Below, piece by piece: positions 15,840 through 22,848 of a stretch of DNA of 64,000 nt. The position numbers and the translations under genes are program-made. Within the stretch, counting starts at the first letter, position 1. The number at the start of each line of letters is the position of its first letter. Source of the DNA: Microbulbifer agarilyticus S89 (GTDB taxonomy: Bacteria > Pseudomonadota > Gammaproteobacteria > Pseudomonadales > Cellvibrionaceae); contig NZ_AFPJ01000037.1 of the NCBI RefSeq assembly GCF_000220505.1, positions 124,001-188,000 on the forward strand, written 5' to 3'. The notes beneath the pieces are model-generated. The model worked only from the letters and a program-made list of their open reading frames with translations, had not been told where the DNA came from and did not search any database.

Positions 15840-16949
15840 TTGAAAATTCTGTACGGCGTTCAAGGTACTGGTAACGGCCATATTTCACGGGCCCGGGCCA
15901 TGGCCGAAGCATTCCAGCAATTCCCGAACCTCGAGGTGCAATGGCTCTTCTCGGGCCGCCCACCAGAAAAGCTGTTTGCGATGGAAGCCTTTGGTGATTT
16001 CTGGTGGCGCGAGGGGCTCACCTTCGTGCACAAAGAAGGCAAGATAGATCAGCTCGCCACCGCCAGGCAACTGGACCTAGGCAAGCTGCTGAAAGACATT
16101 CGCGAGCTGCCGGTCAACGATTTCGATCTGGTTATCAGTGACTTTGAGCCGGTTACCGCCTGGGCAGCGAAAAAACGCAAGCGCCCGAGTATCGGACTCG
16201 GTCACCAGTATGCGTTTGATTACGCCATCCCAGCCCCTGCCTTTGGCTGGCTGCCACGGACCATCATGAAACTGTTCGCGCCGGTGCCTATGGGCCTGGG
16301 GATGCACTGGTACCACTTTGGCCAGCCGATCTTGCCGCCGATTGCCCACGCCCATGAGGAGACCACGCCCACAGCGCAGGACCATGTGCTGGTATACCTG
16401 CCGTTTGAACATGCACTGCCGCTGTTAGAACAGCTGGCGCAATTGCCGCAGCAATTTATTGTTTATGGCTTGCCCACCGATCTCCCCAAAGCGGACAACA
16501 TCACCCTGAAAGCACCTTCGATAGAAGGCTTCCGTCACGACGTCGCCACGGCGCGTGCGATTATCTGCAACAGTGGCTTCGAACTAATTGCCGAGACCCT
16601 GACCTTGGGCAAACCGATTTTGACCCGCCCGCTCAAGGGGCAGTTTGAACAGGAGGCCAACGCCATGGCGCTGGAAGAACTGCAACTGGCCAGGGTGGTG
16701 AAACGTATGGATGCACTCACCATTGGCCGCTGGCTGGAGGAGCAGCCACACGGTGTACGCATCGACTGGCCGGATGTGGCGCACGCAATTGTTCAGTGGA
16801 TTGCGGAGGGCCGATCTGAAACTCCGCACGCGCTATCCGCAAGATTGTGGAAGGGCGTGATTCCCGGACGCCGCCAAGCCCAAACAGCAGTATCAGGCAG
16901 CTCCGCATCAGTAGAGATAAACGGTGTCGAGGGTAGTGAAGGCACCTGA
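15840..16949 (+). CDS. MJ1255/VC2487-family glycosyltransferase
   Basis: A 369-aa GT-B-like protein starting LKILYGVQGTGNGHISRARAM (TTG start), the N terminus typical of the MJ1255/VC2487 family related to UDP-glycosyltransferases. The start is the TTG at 15840, with GGAG about 8 nt upstream; an in-frame ATG at 15789 would add 17 residues. The C-terminal donor-site region includes ICNSGFELIAETLTLGKPILTRP and FEQEANAMALE. Donor and acceptor are unknown. It may work with the PAP2 phosphatase upstream. A perfect hairpin overlaps its stop. Confidence 0.85.
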   Translation: MKILYGVQGTGNGHISRARAMAEAFQQFPNLEVQWLFSGRPPEKLFAMEAFGDFWWREGLTFVHKEGKIDQLATARQLDLGKLLKDIRELPVNDFDLVISDFEPVTAWAAKKRKRPSIGLGHQYAFDYAIPAPAFGWLPRTIMKLFAPVPMGLGMHWYHFGQPILPPIAHAHEETTPTAQDHVLVYLPFEHALPLLEQLAQLPQQFIVYGLPTDLPKADNITLKAPSIEGFRHDVATARAIICNSGFELIAETLTLGKPILTRPLKGQFEQEANAMALEELQLARVVKRMDALTIGRWLEEQPHGVRIDWPDVAHAIVQWIAEGRSETPHALSARLWKGVIPGRRQAQTAVSGSSASVEINGVEGSEGT

Positions 16950-16960
16950 ACAGGTGCCTT
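16939..16960 (+). terminator. Perfect hairpin at the end of the glycosyltransferase gene
   Basis: AAGGCACCTG (16939-16948) and CAGGTGCCTT (16951-16960) are exact reverse complements separated by two bases, so the loop would open to four. The stop codon lies inside it. No T-run follows on either strand, so termination is possible but not strongly supported. Confidence 0.4.
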
Positions 16961-17029
16961 GGTTGGCGCGCGCGCCGAGGCACTCTTTTGGCGATATTGT
17001 GGCGATAGTGAGGCGGTAGTGCGTCGAGA

Positions 17030-18463
17030 TTAAAGGCGCACGCGCACGATCAGCCCACTCGAGTCCGAGTCCGATTCCAAGCCCGGCTCCAACTCAAGAT
17101 CACGGCACTGTGACGGCGGGACTACGGCGATACTGCCGTGATAGCTCTCGACAATATCCACAACCACCGCAAGCCCGATGCCCTGTCCCTGCTGCTGCTC
17201 ATCGGCACGCACACCGCGCTGGACCACCCGTTGCCACTCGGCTTCGGTCAGTCCCGGGCCATTGTCGGCAACAATAATTTCCAGCCCGCGTCGATCGTCG
17301 GAGTTTTGCGCACTGACCAGCAGCTTGCCGCCACCATATTTGTACGCGTTGTCGAGCAGGTTACCCAGCATTTCCATCAGGTCCCCTTCATCGCCATAAA
17401 ACAGCACGGAAGGATCGCACAACAACTCTGCATCAATGGATTTATCCCGGTAAGCCTTGTCCAGTGCCGACAGAATTTTCTCTGCCATAGGTTGCACCGC
17501 CACGCCGCGCAAAATGGACTTGGGCGACGTCGCCACTGCGCGCTTCAACTGGTAACTGATAATGCCGTCCATGCGCTCCACCTGCTCTGCCAGCGCCTGC
17601 TGTGCTGCCCGTGGATTTGCTACTACGTCCATGCCTTTCAGCACCGCCAGCGGTGTCTTCAGGCTGTGCGCAAGATCGCCCAGGGTATTGCGGGTTTTCT
17701 CCCGCTGGCGCCGCTCATTGTCGATCAACAAGTTCAGGTTATCGGTCAGGGGCACAAGCTCTTTGGGGAACTTGCCCTGCAACGTATCGGCACCCCCACG
17801 CTGCATATTTTTCAGCGCACTGGTTACTTCACGCAGAGGGGCCAGGCCCCAACGCAGCACCAGGAGTTGCACCGCAATCAGTGCCAGCGCGCCGATACCC
17901 AACCAACGCCACAAAGTGGTATTGAATTGGTACACCTGCGCCTGCAGCGGCCCCGCGTCTTCCAGCACCACAAAGGTAAATTGCAGGTTTTCCAACCCCC
18001 AGGCGATACCCTGGCGGAAGCTACTATAGGGCACGGTTGAGTCCGGCAGCTGAATTTTCGCAAATACCTTCTGGTCCTGCCGCAGGGGCAACGGCAGCGG
18101 CAACTCGGCAAAATTCGGCAGGCTAAGCGCCGAGGGAGAACGCCAGATTACCCGGCCGCGGGCATCCATTACCGCACCGATCAAGCCGGAGTCCGGCTGG
18201 TTGAAGCGCGGTTCCTGCAGGCTCAGGGGCAACTGAAGATTGTCACCCTCCAGCTCGGCTCCCGCCAGCAGCGTGTATACGTGCAACTGCAGCTCGCGCG
18301 CCTTGGCCTCATCGAGGGAGGTGCGATAGGCCCGCTCCAGCACACCGGAAACCACTACCAGAAAAACCAGTAACACCAGCGTGGCCATCAAGGAAAGACG
18401 GCCAGACAGGGAATGTATCCAGCCCGAGAGGAACTGGCGAATGTCAGACAGGCGCTTAAGCAA
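17030..18463 (-). CDS. PhoQ-like sensor histidine kinase
   Basis: A 477-aa inner-membrane kinase. TM1 is about residues 24-42 and TM2 about 188-205, enclosing a roughly 145-residue periplasmic domain. A short HAMP-like linker follows. The H-box is GDLAHSLKTPLAVL with the phospho-accepting H266; the LxHSLKTPLAVL form is typical of PhoQ. The N-box (NLLDNAYKYG), DNGPGL and GQGIGLAVV complete the ATP-binding domain. It lies 5 nt after its response regulator. PhoQ relatives sense low Mg2+, cationic peptides or acid pH; the signal here is not evident. Confidence 0.93.
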   Translation of the reverse strand: MLKRLSDIRQFLSGWIHSLSGRLSLMATLVLLVFLVVVSGVLERAYRTSLDEAKARELQLHVYTLLAGAELEGDNLQLPLSLQEPRFNQPDSGLIGAVMDARGRVIWRSPSALSLPNFAELPLPLPLRQDQKVFAKIQLPDSTVPYSSFRQGIAWGLENLQFTFVVLEDAGPLQAQVYQFNTTLWRWLGIGALALIAVQLLVLRWGLAPLREVTSALKNMQRGGADTLQGKFPKELVPLTDNLNLLIDNERRQREKTRNTLGDLAHSLKTPLAVLKGMDVVANPRAAQQALAEQVERMDGIISYQLKRAVATSPKSILRGVAVQPMAEKILSALDKAYRDKSIDAELLCDPSVLFYGDEGDLMEMLGNLLDNAYKYGGGKLLVSAQNSDDRRGLEIIVADNGPGLTEAEWQRVVQRGVRADEQQQGQGIGLAVVVDIVESYHGSIAVVPPSQCRDLELEPGLESDSDSSGLIVRVRL

Positions 18464-18468
18464 GGTTA

Positions 18469-19143
18469 TCAGCTCGTCGGGCTAAAGCGGTAACCGCGCC
18501 CACGCAGGGTTTCAATGGGTTTTACCCCACCTGCAGCATCCAGTTTCTTGCGCAGACGACCGATAAAAACTTCAATCACATTACTGTCGCGATCGCAGTC
18601 CTGCTCGTAAATGTGCTCGGTGAGAGTGGTTTTGGATACCACCTCATCCGGGTGCAGCATCAGGTATTCGAGCACCTTGTATTCAAAGGACGTCAGGTCC
18701 AGCTCGCTGTCGGACACTGTCACCCGCTGGGCGCTGGTATCCAGCTCGATAGGACCGGCGCTGATGACCGGAGAAGAAAAACCTGCGGAGCGCCGCACTA
18801 GTGCATTCAACCGGGCAAGTAACTCTTCGGTGTGGAAGGGCTTGGTCAGGTAATCGTCACCACCGGCTTCGAGGCCGCGCACCCGCTCCTGCCAGTGACC
18901 ACGGGCCGTGAGAATCAGGATGGGGAAGTGTCGCGACTCCTTGCGCAGGGTTTCAATAACCTGAATACCATCAATTTTTGGCAGTCCCAAGTCCATTACC
19001 GCTACGTCGTAGGGGTACTCACGCCCCAGATACAATGCTTCTTCGCCATCTGGCGCTTCGTCGACGGTGTACCCCCCCTTGCGCAGGGAAGCCGCCAGCT
19101 GTTCACGCAACGCGTGTTCATCTTCTACCAGCAGTGCGCGCAT
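18469..19143 (-). CDS. PhoP-like OmpR-family response regulator
   Basis: A 224-aa two-domain regulator. The receiver domain begins MRALLVEDEHALREQL with the acidic pair E7/D8, the phospho-acceptor D51 (DVAVMDLGLPKIDG), the Thr of LTARG and the Lys of TKPF. The C-terminal OmpR-type winged helix includes LDLTSFEYKVLEYLMLHPDEV and RLRKKLD, ending in GRGYRF. It is the partner of the kinase that starts 5 nt downstream. The targets probably include envelope genes, perhaps the PepSY and glycine-zipper genes just upstream (inference). Confidence 0.94.
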   Translation of the reverse strand: MRALLVEDEHALREQLAASLRKGGYTVDEAPDGEEALYLGREYPYDVAVMDLGLPKIDGIQVIETLRKESRHFPILILTARGHWQERVRGLEAGGDDYLTKPFHTEELLARLNALVRRSAGFSSPVISAGPIELDTSAQRVTVSDSELDLTSFEYKVLEYLMLHPDEVVSKTTLTEHIYEQDCDRDSNVIEVFIGRLRKKLDAAGGVKPIETLRGRGYRFSPTS

Positions 19144-19177
19144 GGTGTTTCCTCAGTAATGCGTTTTTCGTTAGGCG

Positions 19178-19516
19178 TTAGCGAGAAATTCTTCCGCTCT
19201 GTCGATCCACGAATACAACATAGACCTGGCTTTTGTCCGAAAGTCCCTTCACACGGAACATACTTTTGCCTTTGCGCTGTACTTCGCTGATCGCCAAAAT
19301 CTTGCCACCAAAGCGTTTTTTCACCAGGGTCGCGGCCTCATTCTTGGAAATGCCTTTGTTCTGCACCCGCACCGTAGCCAACGGCTGTACTTTCAGGTGC
19401 CGCACTTGCGCAACCTGTGGTATCGCCTGTGAAACGGCCGAAGCCGCCGACACCGGGGCACTTACCAGTGCCGCCAGCAGTAAGCAGGCCAATACGGCAT
19501 ACGGTACAAATTTCAT
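19178..19516 (-). CDS. PepSY domain periplasmic protein
   Basis: With the start at 19516 this is a 112-aa exported protein. Its signal peptide is KFVPYAVLACLLLAALVSAPVSA after the initiator Met. The mature part ends with a PepSY-type domain: ISKNEAATLVKKRFGGKILAISEVQRKGKSMFRVKGL, split here by description only, and VVFVDRQSGRISR. Small PepSY proteins are often encoded beside two-component systems and may tune the sensor. The gene lies 34 nt upstream of the PhoP-like gene. An upstream in-frame start at 19630 is possible but would bury the signal peptide. Confidence 0.82.
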   Translation of the reverse strand: MKFVPYAVLACLLLAALVSAPVSAASAVSQAIPQVAQVRHLKVQPLATVRVQNKGISKNEAATLVKKRFGGKILAISEVQRKGKSMFRVKGLSDKSQVYVVFVDRQSGRISR

Positions 19517-19641
19517 CCCTGCGAAGTTGATGGATACGGCCCCTTGCGCTCGCGTTGCGGCTTGCGGACCTCGAGTGACTTTCACTGCTTTGCTCCTGTC
19601 GATTCCATAGCGCCGGTGGATGAATAACAATCAGACGTTGA

Positions 19642-20250
19642 TCACAGTACCGGCGTGACGTCTACACGAACCCGAATTCTATCTCCAGGATGGTGGTTAG
19701 TGCGAATCAGATATTCCTGGCCGTTGTAGCGATAGTTAACGTCATAGCCAATTAGCTCCCGACGCGTGCTCACTTCTTCCACAACCTGACAGTGCTGTTG
19801 GGTGCCATACTGGACCGGCGCTTGGCTGCGACTGATGGCATTACCGATAAAAGCGCCTACCGCAGCGCCTGCAACCATGCCCGCAGCCTTGTTGCCGCGA
19901 TGGTGATGGCGACGATAGTGGCGATGATAACGCTTGTGGTGCTTGTGTCCTTTGCTCACATTGCGCCCCACCGCGGCGCCCACGAGCCCGCCGATGATGG
20001 CACCCGCTGGCGACGGCTGCTGATAAGTAACGGTCTGGTCCCAGCACTGGGTTCTGGGCTCGACGACATTCACGTCATTATAGATAGGCGTCACCGCGGT
20101 GACCGGGGCGTAGTCGTAGCCATCCTGGCCCCCATGCGGACCGGGGTAATAGCCACTGTCACCGGCGCTGGCGCGGACACTCACCGCCACCAGTACTACG
20201 GTGAGACCAACCAGCGCCAGCTGCTGTAACCACTTGTTTGTTAATGCCAT
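19642..20250 (-). CDS. Glycine-zipper 2TM envelope protein
   Basis: A 202-aa exported protein. The signal peptide is about residues 1-29 (ALVGLTVVLVAVSVRASA). A split glycine zipper follows: AGAIIGGLVGAAVG, then a His/Lys/Arg-rich spacer (KGHKHHKRYHRHYRRHHHRG), then AAGMVAGAAVGAFIG. The C-terminal part has QHCQVVEEVSTRRELIGYDVNY and GDRIRVRVDV, as in the 17-kDa/SlyB-like outer-membrane lipoproteins, but no lipobox is seen. The His-rich spacer could bind metal ions. It is first in a run with the PepSY, PhoP-like and PhoQ-like genes, suggesting envelope-stress function. Confidence 0.85.
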   Translation of the reverse strand: MALTNKWLQQLALVGLTVVLVAVSVRASAGDSGYYPGPHGGQDGYDYAPVTAVTPIYNDVNVVEPRTQCWDQTVTYQQPSPAGAIIGGLVGAAVGRNVSKGHKHHKRYHRHYRRHHHRGNKAAGMVAGAAVGAFIGNAISRSQAPVQYGTQQHCQVVEEVSTRRELIGYDVNYRYNGQEYLIRTNHHPGDRIRVRVDVTPVL

Positions 20251-20393
20251 GTTGCGAACTCCCTAGACCTGAGCGATGGCGCCTTGGCGTGACTTTATTC
20301 TTAATCTGGTCACGATTAGGCACCTTTGTTTGGCCAATAATTCGACCGATGGGAGCACTGTACAGGGAGCTGACTGAATCGATCCTGAACTGA

Positions 20394-20420
20394 AATAAAA
20401 AACGGGGCCTCCTGCCCCGC
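20394..20420 (-). terminator. Rho-independent terminator of the sigma/DUF3106 operon
   Basis: On the minus strand a CGGGGC/GCCCCG stem with a 5-nt loop (20403-20419) is followed by a run of six T and an AT-rich tail. It lies 36 nt after the DUF3106 stop. This is a textbook intrinsic terminator. Confidence 0.88.
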
Positions 20421-20455
20421 TTATGTCGGCCCCGCTTGTACTGGTCGCGTGGGTA

Positions 20456-20962
20456 TTAGCCCCGCTGCTGCCGTTTACCTCTGCGCTGTTTGAAGCGCTC
20501 GCGCTGCTCTGGCGTCATGTTGCGCCAGCGGTCCCGCAACCGACGCTGCCGCTCCGGTGGCAGCTGCTTGAAGCGATCGCGTGCCTCGCGGATTCTTTTG
20601 CGCTCTTCCGGCGGCAATTGTTTGAAGCGGTTATAGGCCTCGCGCAGCTTCTGGCGCTGCTCGGGTTTCAAGCGCTGCCAGCGGCCAAATTCCTGGCGCG
20701 CCTGTTGCCGCTCCTCGGTAGTCATCCCCGCCCAGCGCGCCGCACCCTCCCGCAAGCGAGTGCGCTGCTCCGGGGTAAACTGGTCCCAGCGACCTTCAAA
20801 ACGCTGCAATAATTGGCGTTCGCTGTCACTCAGGTCCTTCCACGCGACCGAGTCGGCCCAGGCGCTAGCGGCAAGGAAGACCAACAACAGCAGCGCGAGG
20901 CCGACTTTGCGCACGCAGCCGGCAACGGCATTCGATGTGTGTTTGGCTGTGGCGTTACTCAT
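20456..20962 (-). CDS. DUF3106 domain exported protein
   Basis: With the start at 20962, overlapping the upstream gene by 8 nt, this is a 168-aa exported protein. The signal/anchor segment is VGLALLLLVFLAASAWA. The mature part is a run of charged amphipathic repeats of about 18-20 residues with the pattern W/F-x-x-L-P-PEQR-xx-LRE, for example FKQLPPEERKRIREARDRF. This is the DUF3106 family, usually found in sigma-factor operons. The repeats should form helical hairpins; the Arg-rich character suggests binding to anionic ligands in the periplasm (inference). Translational coupling to the preceding gene is likely. Confidence 0.85.
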   Translation of the reverse strand: MSNATAKHTSNAVAGCVRKVGLALLLLVFLAASAWADSVAWKDLSDSERQLLQRFEGRWDQFTPEQRTRLREGAARWAGMTTEERQQARQEFGRWQRLKPEQRQKLREAYNRFKQLPPEERKRIREARDRFKQLPPERQRRLRDRWRNMTPEQRERFKQRRGKRQQRG

Positions 20963-21278
20963 TTCGCTCACCCTGCTCGCTGTATTCACTTTGTTCACTG
21001 TGCTCCCGGTGCTTCCCCTGCCTACGCTCTTCACCCAACTCGCTAATCGCTGGATTGGCCGACGCAGGCTCATGCTCGAGTACGCTTTCCACATCGCTCG
21101 GAGCGATAAATTCACCGGCTTCATCGGTCCAATCTGACAGAAACAACAGAAAATCTTCATCTAGGGGCTCACTGGCAAACGCCAATGGCAACATCACCAA
21201 CTGAACCGGCAGAGCCCACGCCAGAGTCCGCATGGCTGTGCGGCGCCTGCCGCCCCCCGAATCAGGACGAGTGGCCAT
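20955..21278 (-). CDS. Small exported/membrane protein in the sigma operon
   Basis: A 107-aa protein with no family I can name. A hydrophobic segment (LAWALPVQLVMLPLAFA) near residues 19-35 looks like a signal peptide. It is followed by SEPLDEDFLLFLSDWTDEAGEF and a highly charged Glu/Gln/Arg tail. It overlaps the anti-sigma-like gene upstream by 17 nt and the DUF3106 gene downstream by 8 nt, so it belongs to the same translationally coupled unit. The DFLLFLSDW motif recurs in small proteins found in such operons (recollection). Its role is unknown. Confidence 0.7.
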   Translation of the reverse strand: MATRPDSGGGRRRTAMRTLAWALPVQLVMLPLAFASEPLDEDFLLFLSDWTDEAGEFIAPSDVESVLEHEPASANPAISELGEERRQGKHREHSEQSEYSEQGERNE

Positions 21279-21678
21279 CCAGTGCCTCCTCCGCCAGCCA
21301 CTGGTAAAACTCCACGTCTTCGATCATGTCCAACTCAGCGTCCTCATTCAGGATCCAGGTATCGGCCAGCATATCTACCGGCTCAGCCGGGGCGCCAGAG
21401 GGCTCCAGCCCGAACAACAGCGCAACCGTGAGTACCGCAGCGGCACTGGCCAGCCCCGTGGGTAACCAGAGCATCCAGCCCGGCCGCGATGTACCAGCGG
21501 CACCGTCTATAGCCGCAGAACGCGCACGGCGCAGGCGTGACAGGGTCTCACCATCGAGGGACTGCTCGCGGCGCTCCAGGGCCGCGCGCGCACCCGCCGC
21601 TAATTCGGCATCGTTATGCGCGCTTGCATCTTCGCGGTCCCGCGACTGGGCCGTGGGCTTGTCTTGTGGCGACGTCAT
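21262..21678 (-). CDS. DUF3619-like anti-sigma candidate
   Basis: A 138-aa protein with an N-terminal cytoplasmic part (DAELAAGARAALERREQSLDGETLSRLRRARSAAID is a helical zone, quoted in pieces only) and one membrane helix around residues 72-91 (LPTGLASAAAVLTVALLFGL). A short acidic periplasmic tail follows. This layout and the ATGA overlap with the sigma gene fit an anti-sigma factor; DUF3619 proteins occupy this place in related bacteria. Sigma binding is inferred from position and topology. Confidence 0.7.
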   Translation of the reverse strand: MTSPQDKPTAQSRDREDASAHNDAELAAGARAALERREQSLDGETLSRLRRARSAAIDGAAGTSRPGWMLWLPTGLASAAAVLTVALLFGLEPSGAPAEPVDMLADTWILNEDAELDMIEDVEFYQWLAEEALDGHSS

Positions 21679-22205
21679 CGCACTTCCTCCAATTGTCCAC
21701 GCAGGGCGGCCAGCGCCCGGGACAGGTGGGTCTTTACACTACCACTGCTGCAGGACATGGCAGCGGCGGTTTCCGAAATATCAAAGCCCTCGACGCAGCG
21801 CAACATAAATGCCTGCTGCTGCCGCGGGGGCAACCGACCGACGGCAGACTCAATCGCATCCAGCGCGCGCTCGGAAAACACACCTTGCTCCGGCCTTGGG
21901 CCACTCTGGTCTTCCAGTGCGCCCGGGTCAAATACATCGTCCGCCTCGTCATCGCCACGGGCAAACTTTTCCCGCAGCAACTGCCAGCGCGAGACGGTCT
22001 TATGCCTGCGGTGCCAATCGGTGATTCGGTTATTGAGAATGGTAAAGAACAGCGGGCGCCACTGCTCCCGCTGTTTGTGGCCGTAATTGCGCACCAGTGC
22101 GAACATAGCGTCTTGCACAATATCCAGCGCATCGTCTCGGTTCCCCACGGCCATGGCGGCCATGGAGAAAGCACGCTTCTCTACCGAGGCTAAGAATTGT
22201 TCCAT
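21675..22205 (-). CDS. ECF-type RNA polymerase sigma factor
   Basis: A 176-aa sigma-70 family protein with region 2 (DALDIVQDAMFALVRNYG, WRPLFFTILNNRITDWHRR) and region 4 (AVGRLPPRQQQAFMLRCVEGFDISETAAAMSCSSGSVKTHLSRA in two parts) joined by an acidic linker. No extra regions are present, so it is an ECF sigma factor. The anti-sigma-like gene follows with a 4-nt ATGA overlap. Three exported or membrane proteins complete the operon, so an envelope signal is likely. I could not identify its own promoter motif. Confidence 0.9.
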   Translation of the reverse strand: MEQFLASVEKRAFSMAAMAVGNRDDALDIVQDAMFALVRNYGHKQREQWRPLFFTILNNRITDWHRRHKTVSRWQLLREKFARGDDEADDVFDPGALEDQSGPRPEQGVFSERALDAIESAVGRLPPRQQQAFMLRCVEGFDISETAAAMSCSSGSVKTHLSRALAALRGQLEEVR

Positions 22206-22232
22206 GCTGCGTACAGCGGCCCTTTGATCAAA

Positions 22233-22250
22233 GCCCCTGTAAGCAGGGGC
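22233..22250 (-). terminator. Stem-loop between the hendecad-repeat gene and the sigma gene
   Basis: GCCCCTG (22233-22239) and CAGGGGC (22244-22250) pair around a 4-nt loop. On the minus strand the stem is followed by CTTTGATC, a weak T tract. It would end transcription of the repeat-protein gene before the sigma gene. A second GC-rich stem (22288-22312) lies just before it. Confidence 0.45.
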
Positions 22251-22334
22251 CTATTCTGAAAGCTTGTTATTATCCTGCGAGTACAGCGCGGCCCCTGCTC
22301 TCCTCGGGCCGCACATTCCACTCTTCGGGGTGCC

Positions 22335-22718
22335 TTAGCTCCCCACCCGCGCACTGCGACGGTCCATCCGGCGGTCCACCTTCTGTCCCTTGCGGTCGAG
22401 CTTGCGGTCAATACGCGCACCTTTGCGATCCAGGCGATTATCGATACGATCGCCCTTCCTATCGAGGTGCGCCGCGCGTTTTTCTTTGCCATTGGCAGCC
22501 GCGCGTTCGGACTTGCGATCTAGCCGGTTGTCGATTCGATCGCCTTTATTGTCCAGCCGGCTCTCGATACGGTCGCCCTTGTTATCCAGGCGCTGTTCGA
22601 TGCGGTCCCCTTTATTGTCCAGGTACTGCGCACGCTGGTCGCTGGCATCTGCCGCTGCGACACTGGTGAGCGCTGCAGTCATGGTCAGGAGGACGATCTG
22701 TTGCTTGATCCGTTTCAT
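22335..22718 (-). CDS. Exported protein of 11-residue (hendecad) repeats
   Basis: A 127-aa protein with a signal peptide (KQQIVLLTMTAALTSVAAADA). After it come near-perfect 11-residue repeats of the form LDNKGDRIxxR. Three tandem copies span residues 33-65; a partial one leads into a 19-residue irregular block. Then three to four copies of LDRKGxRIDxR run to the C terminus. An 11-residue period predicts a right-handed coiled coil, and the alternating D/K/R pattern gives a very charged rod. I recognise no family with a known function. It lies upstream of the ECF sigma gene, separated by hairpins. Confidence 0.75.
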   Translation of the reverse strand: MKRIKQQIVLLTMTAALTSVAAADASDQRAQYLDNKGDRIEQRLDNKGDRIESRLDNKGDRIDNRLDRKSERAAANGKEKRAAHLDRKGDRIDNRLDRKGARIDRKLDRKGQKVDRRMDRRSARVGS

Positions 22719-22752
22719 CGATGGTTCCCTATTATGATCAGTGGTCGGTAAG

Positions 22753-22798
22753 TAAGTGCCAGGTGAGAACGTCGTTACTCACCTGTGCCGTTCACTTA
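22753..22798 (-). repeat. Nested inverted repeat upstream of the hendecad-repeat gene
   Basis: An inner perfect stem CAGGTGAG/CTCACCTG (22760-22767 with 22778-22785) sits inside an outer TAAGTG/CACTTA pair (22753-22758 with 22793-22798). It lies between the symporter stop and the repeat-protein start, both on the minus strand. It may be the symporter terminator (no T-run) or a regulatory element 40-80 nt before the repeat-protein start. Confidence 0.4.
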
Positions 22799-22848
22799 TC
22801 AAAACGTGCAAGACCGCAATTGGTTGACACATCGATGAAATTTTCTTG

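Noticed and set aside
17138-18040. A 300-codon plus-strand frame opposite the histidine kinase
   Set aside because: Antisense shadow with no domain; the kinase motifs on the other strand are complete.
20353-20362. CTGTACAG as a second LexA box
   Set aside because: The half-sites CTG and CAG are only two bases apart rather than ten.
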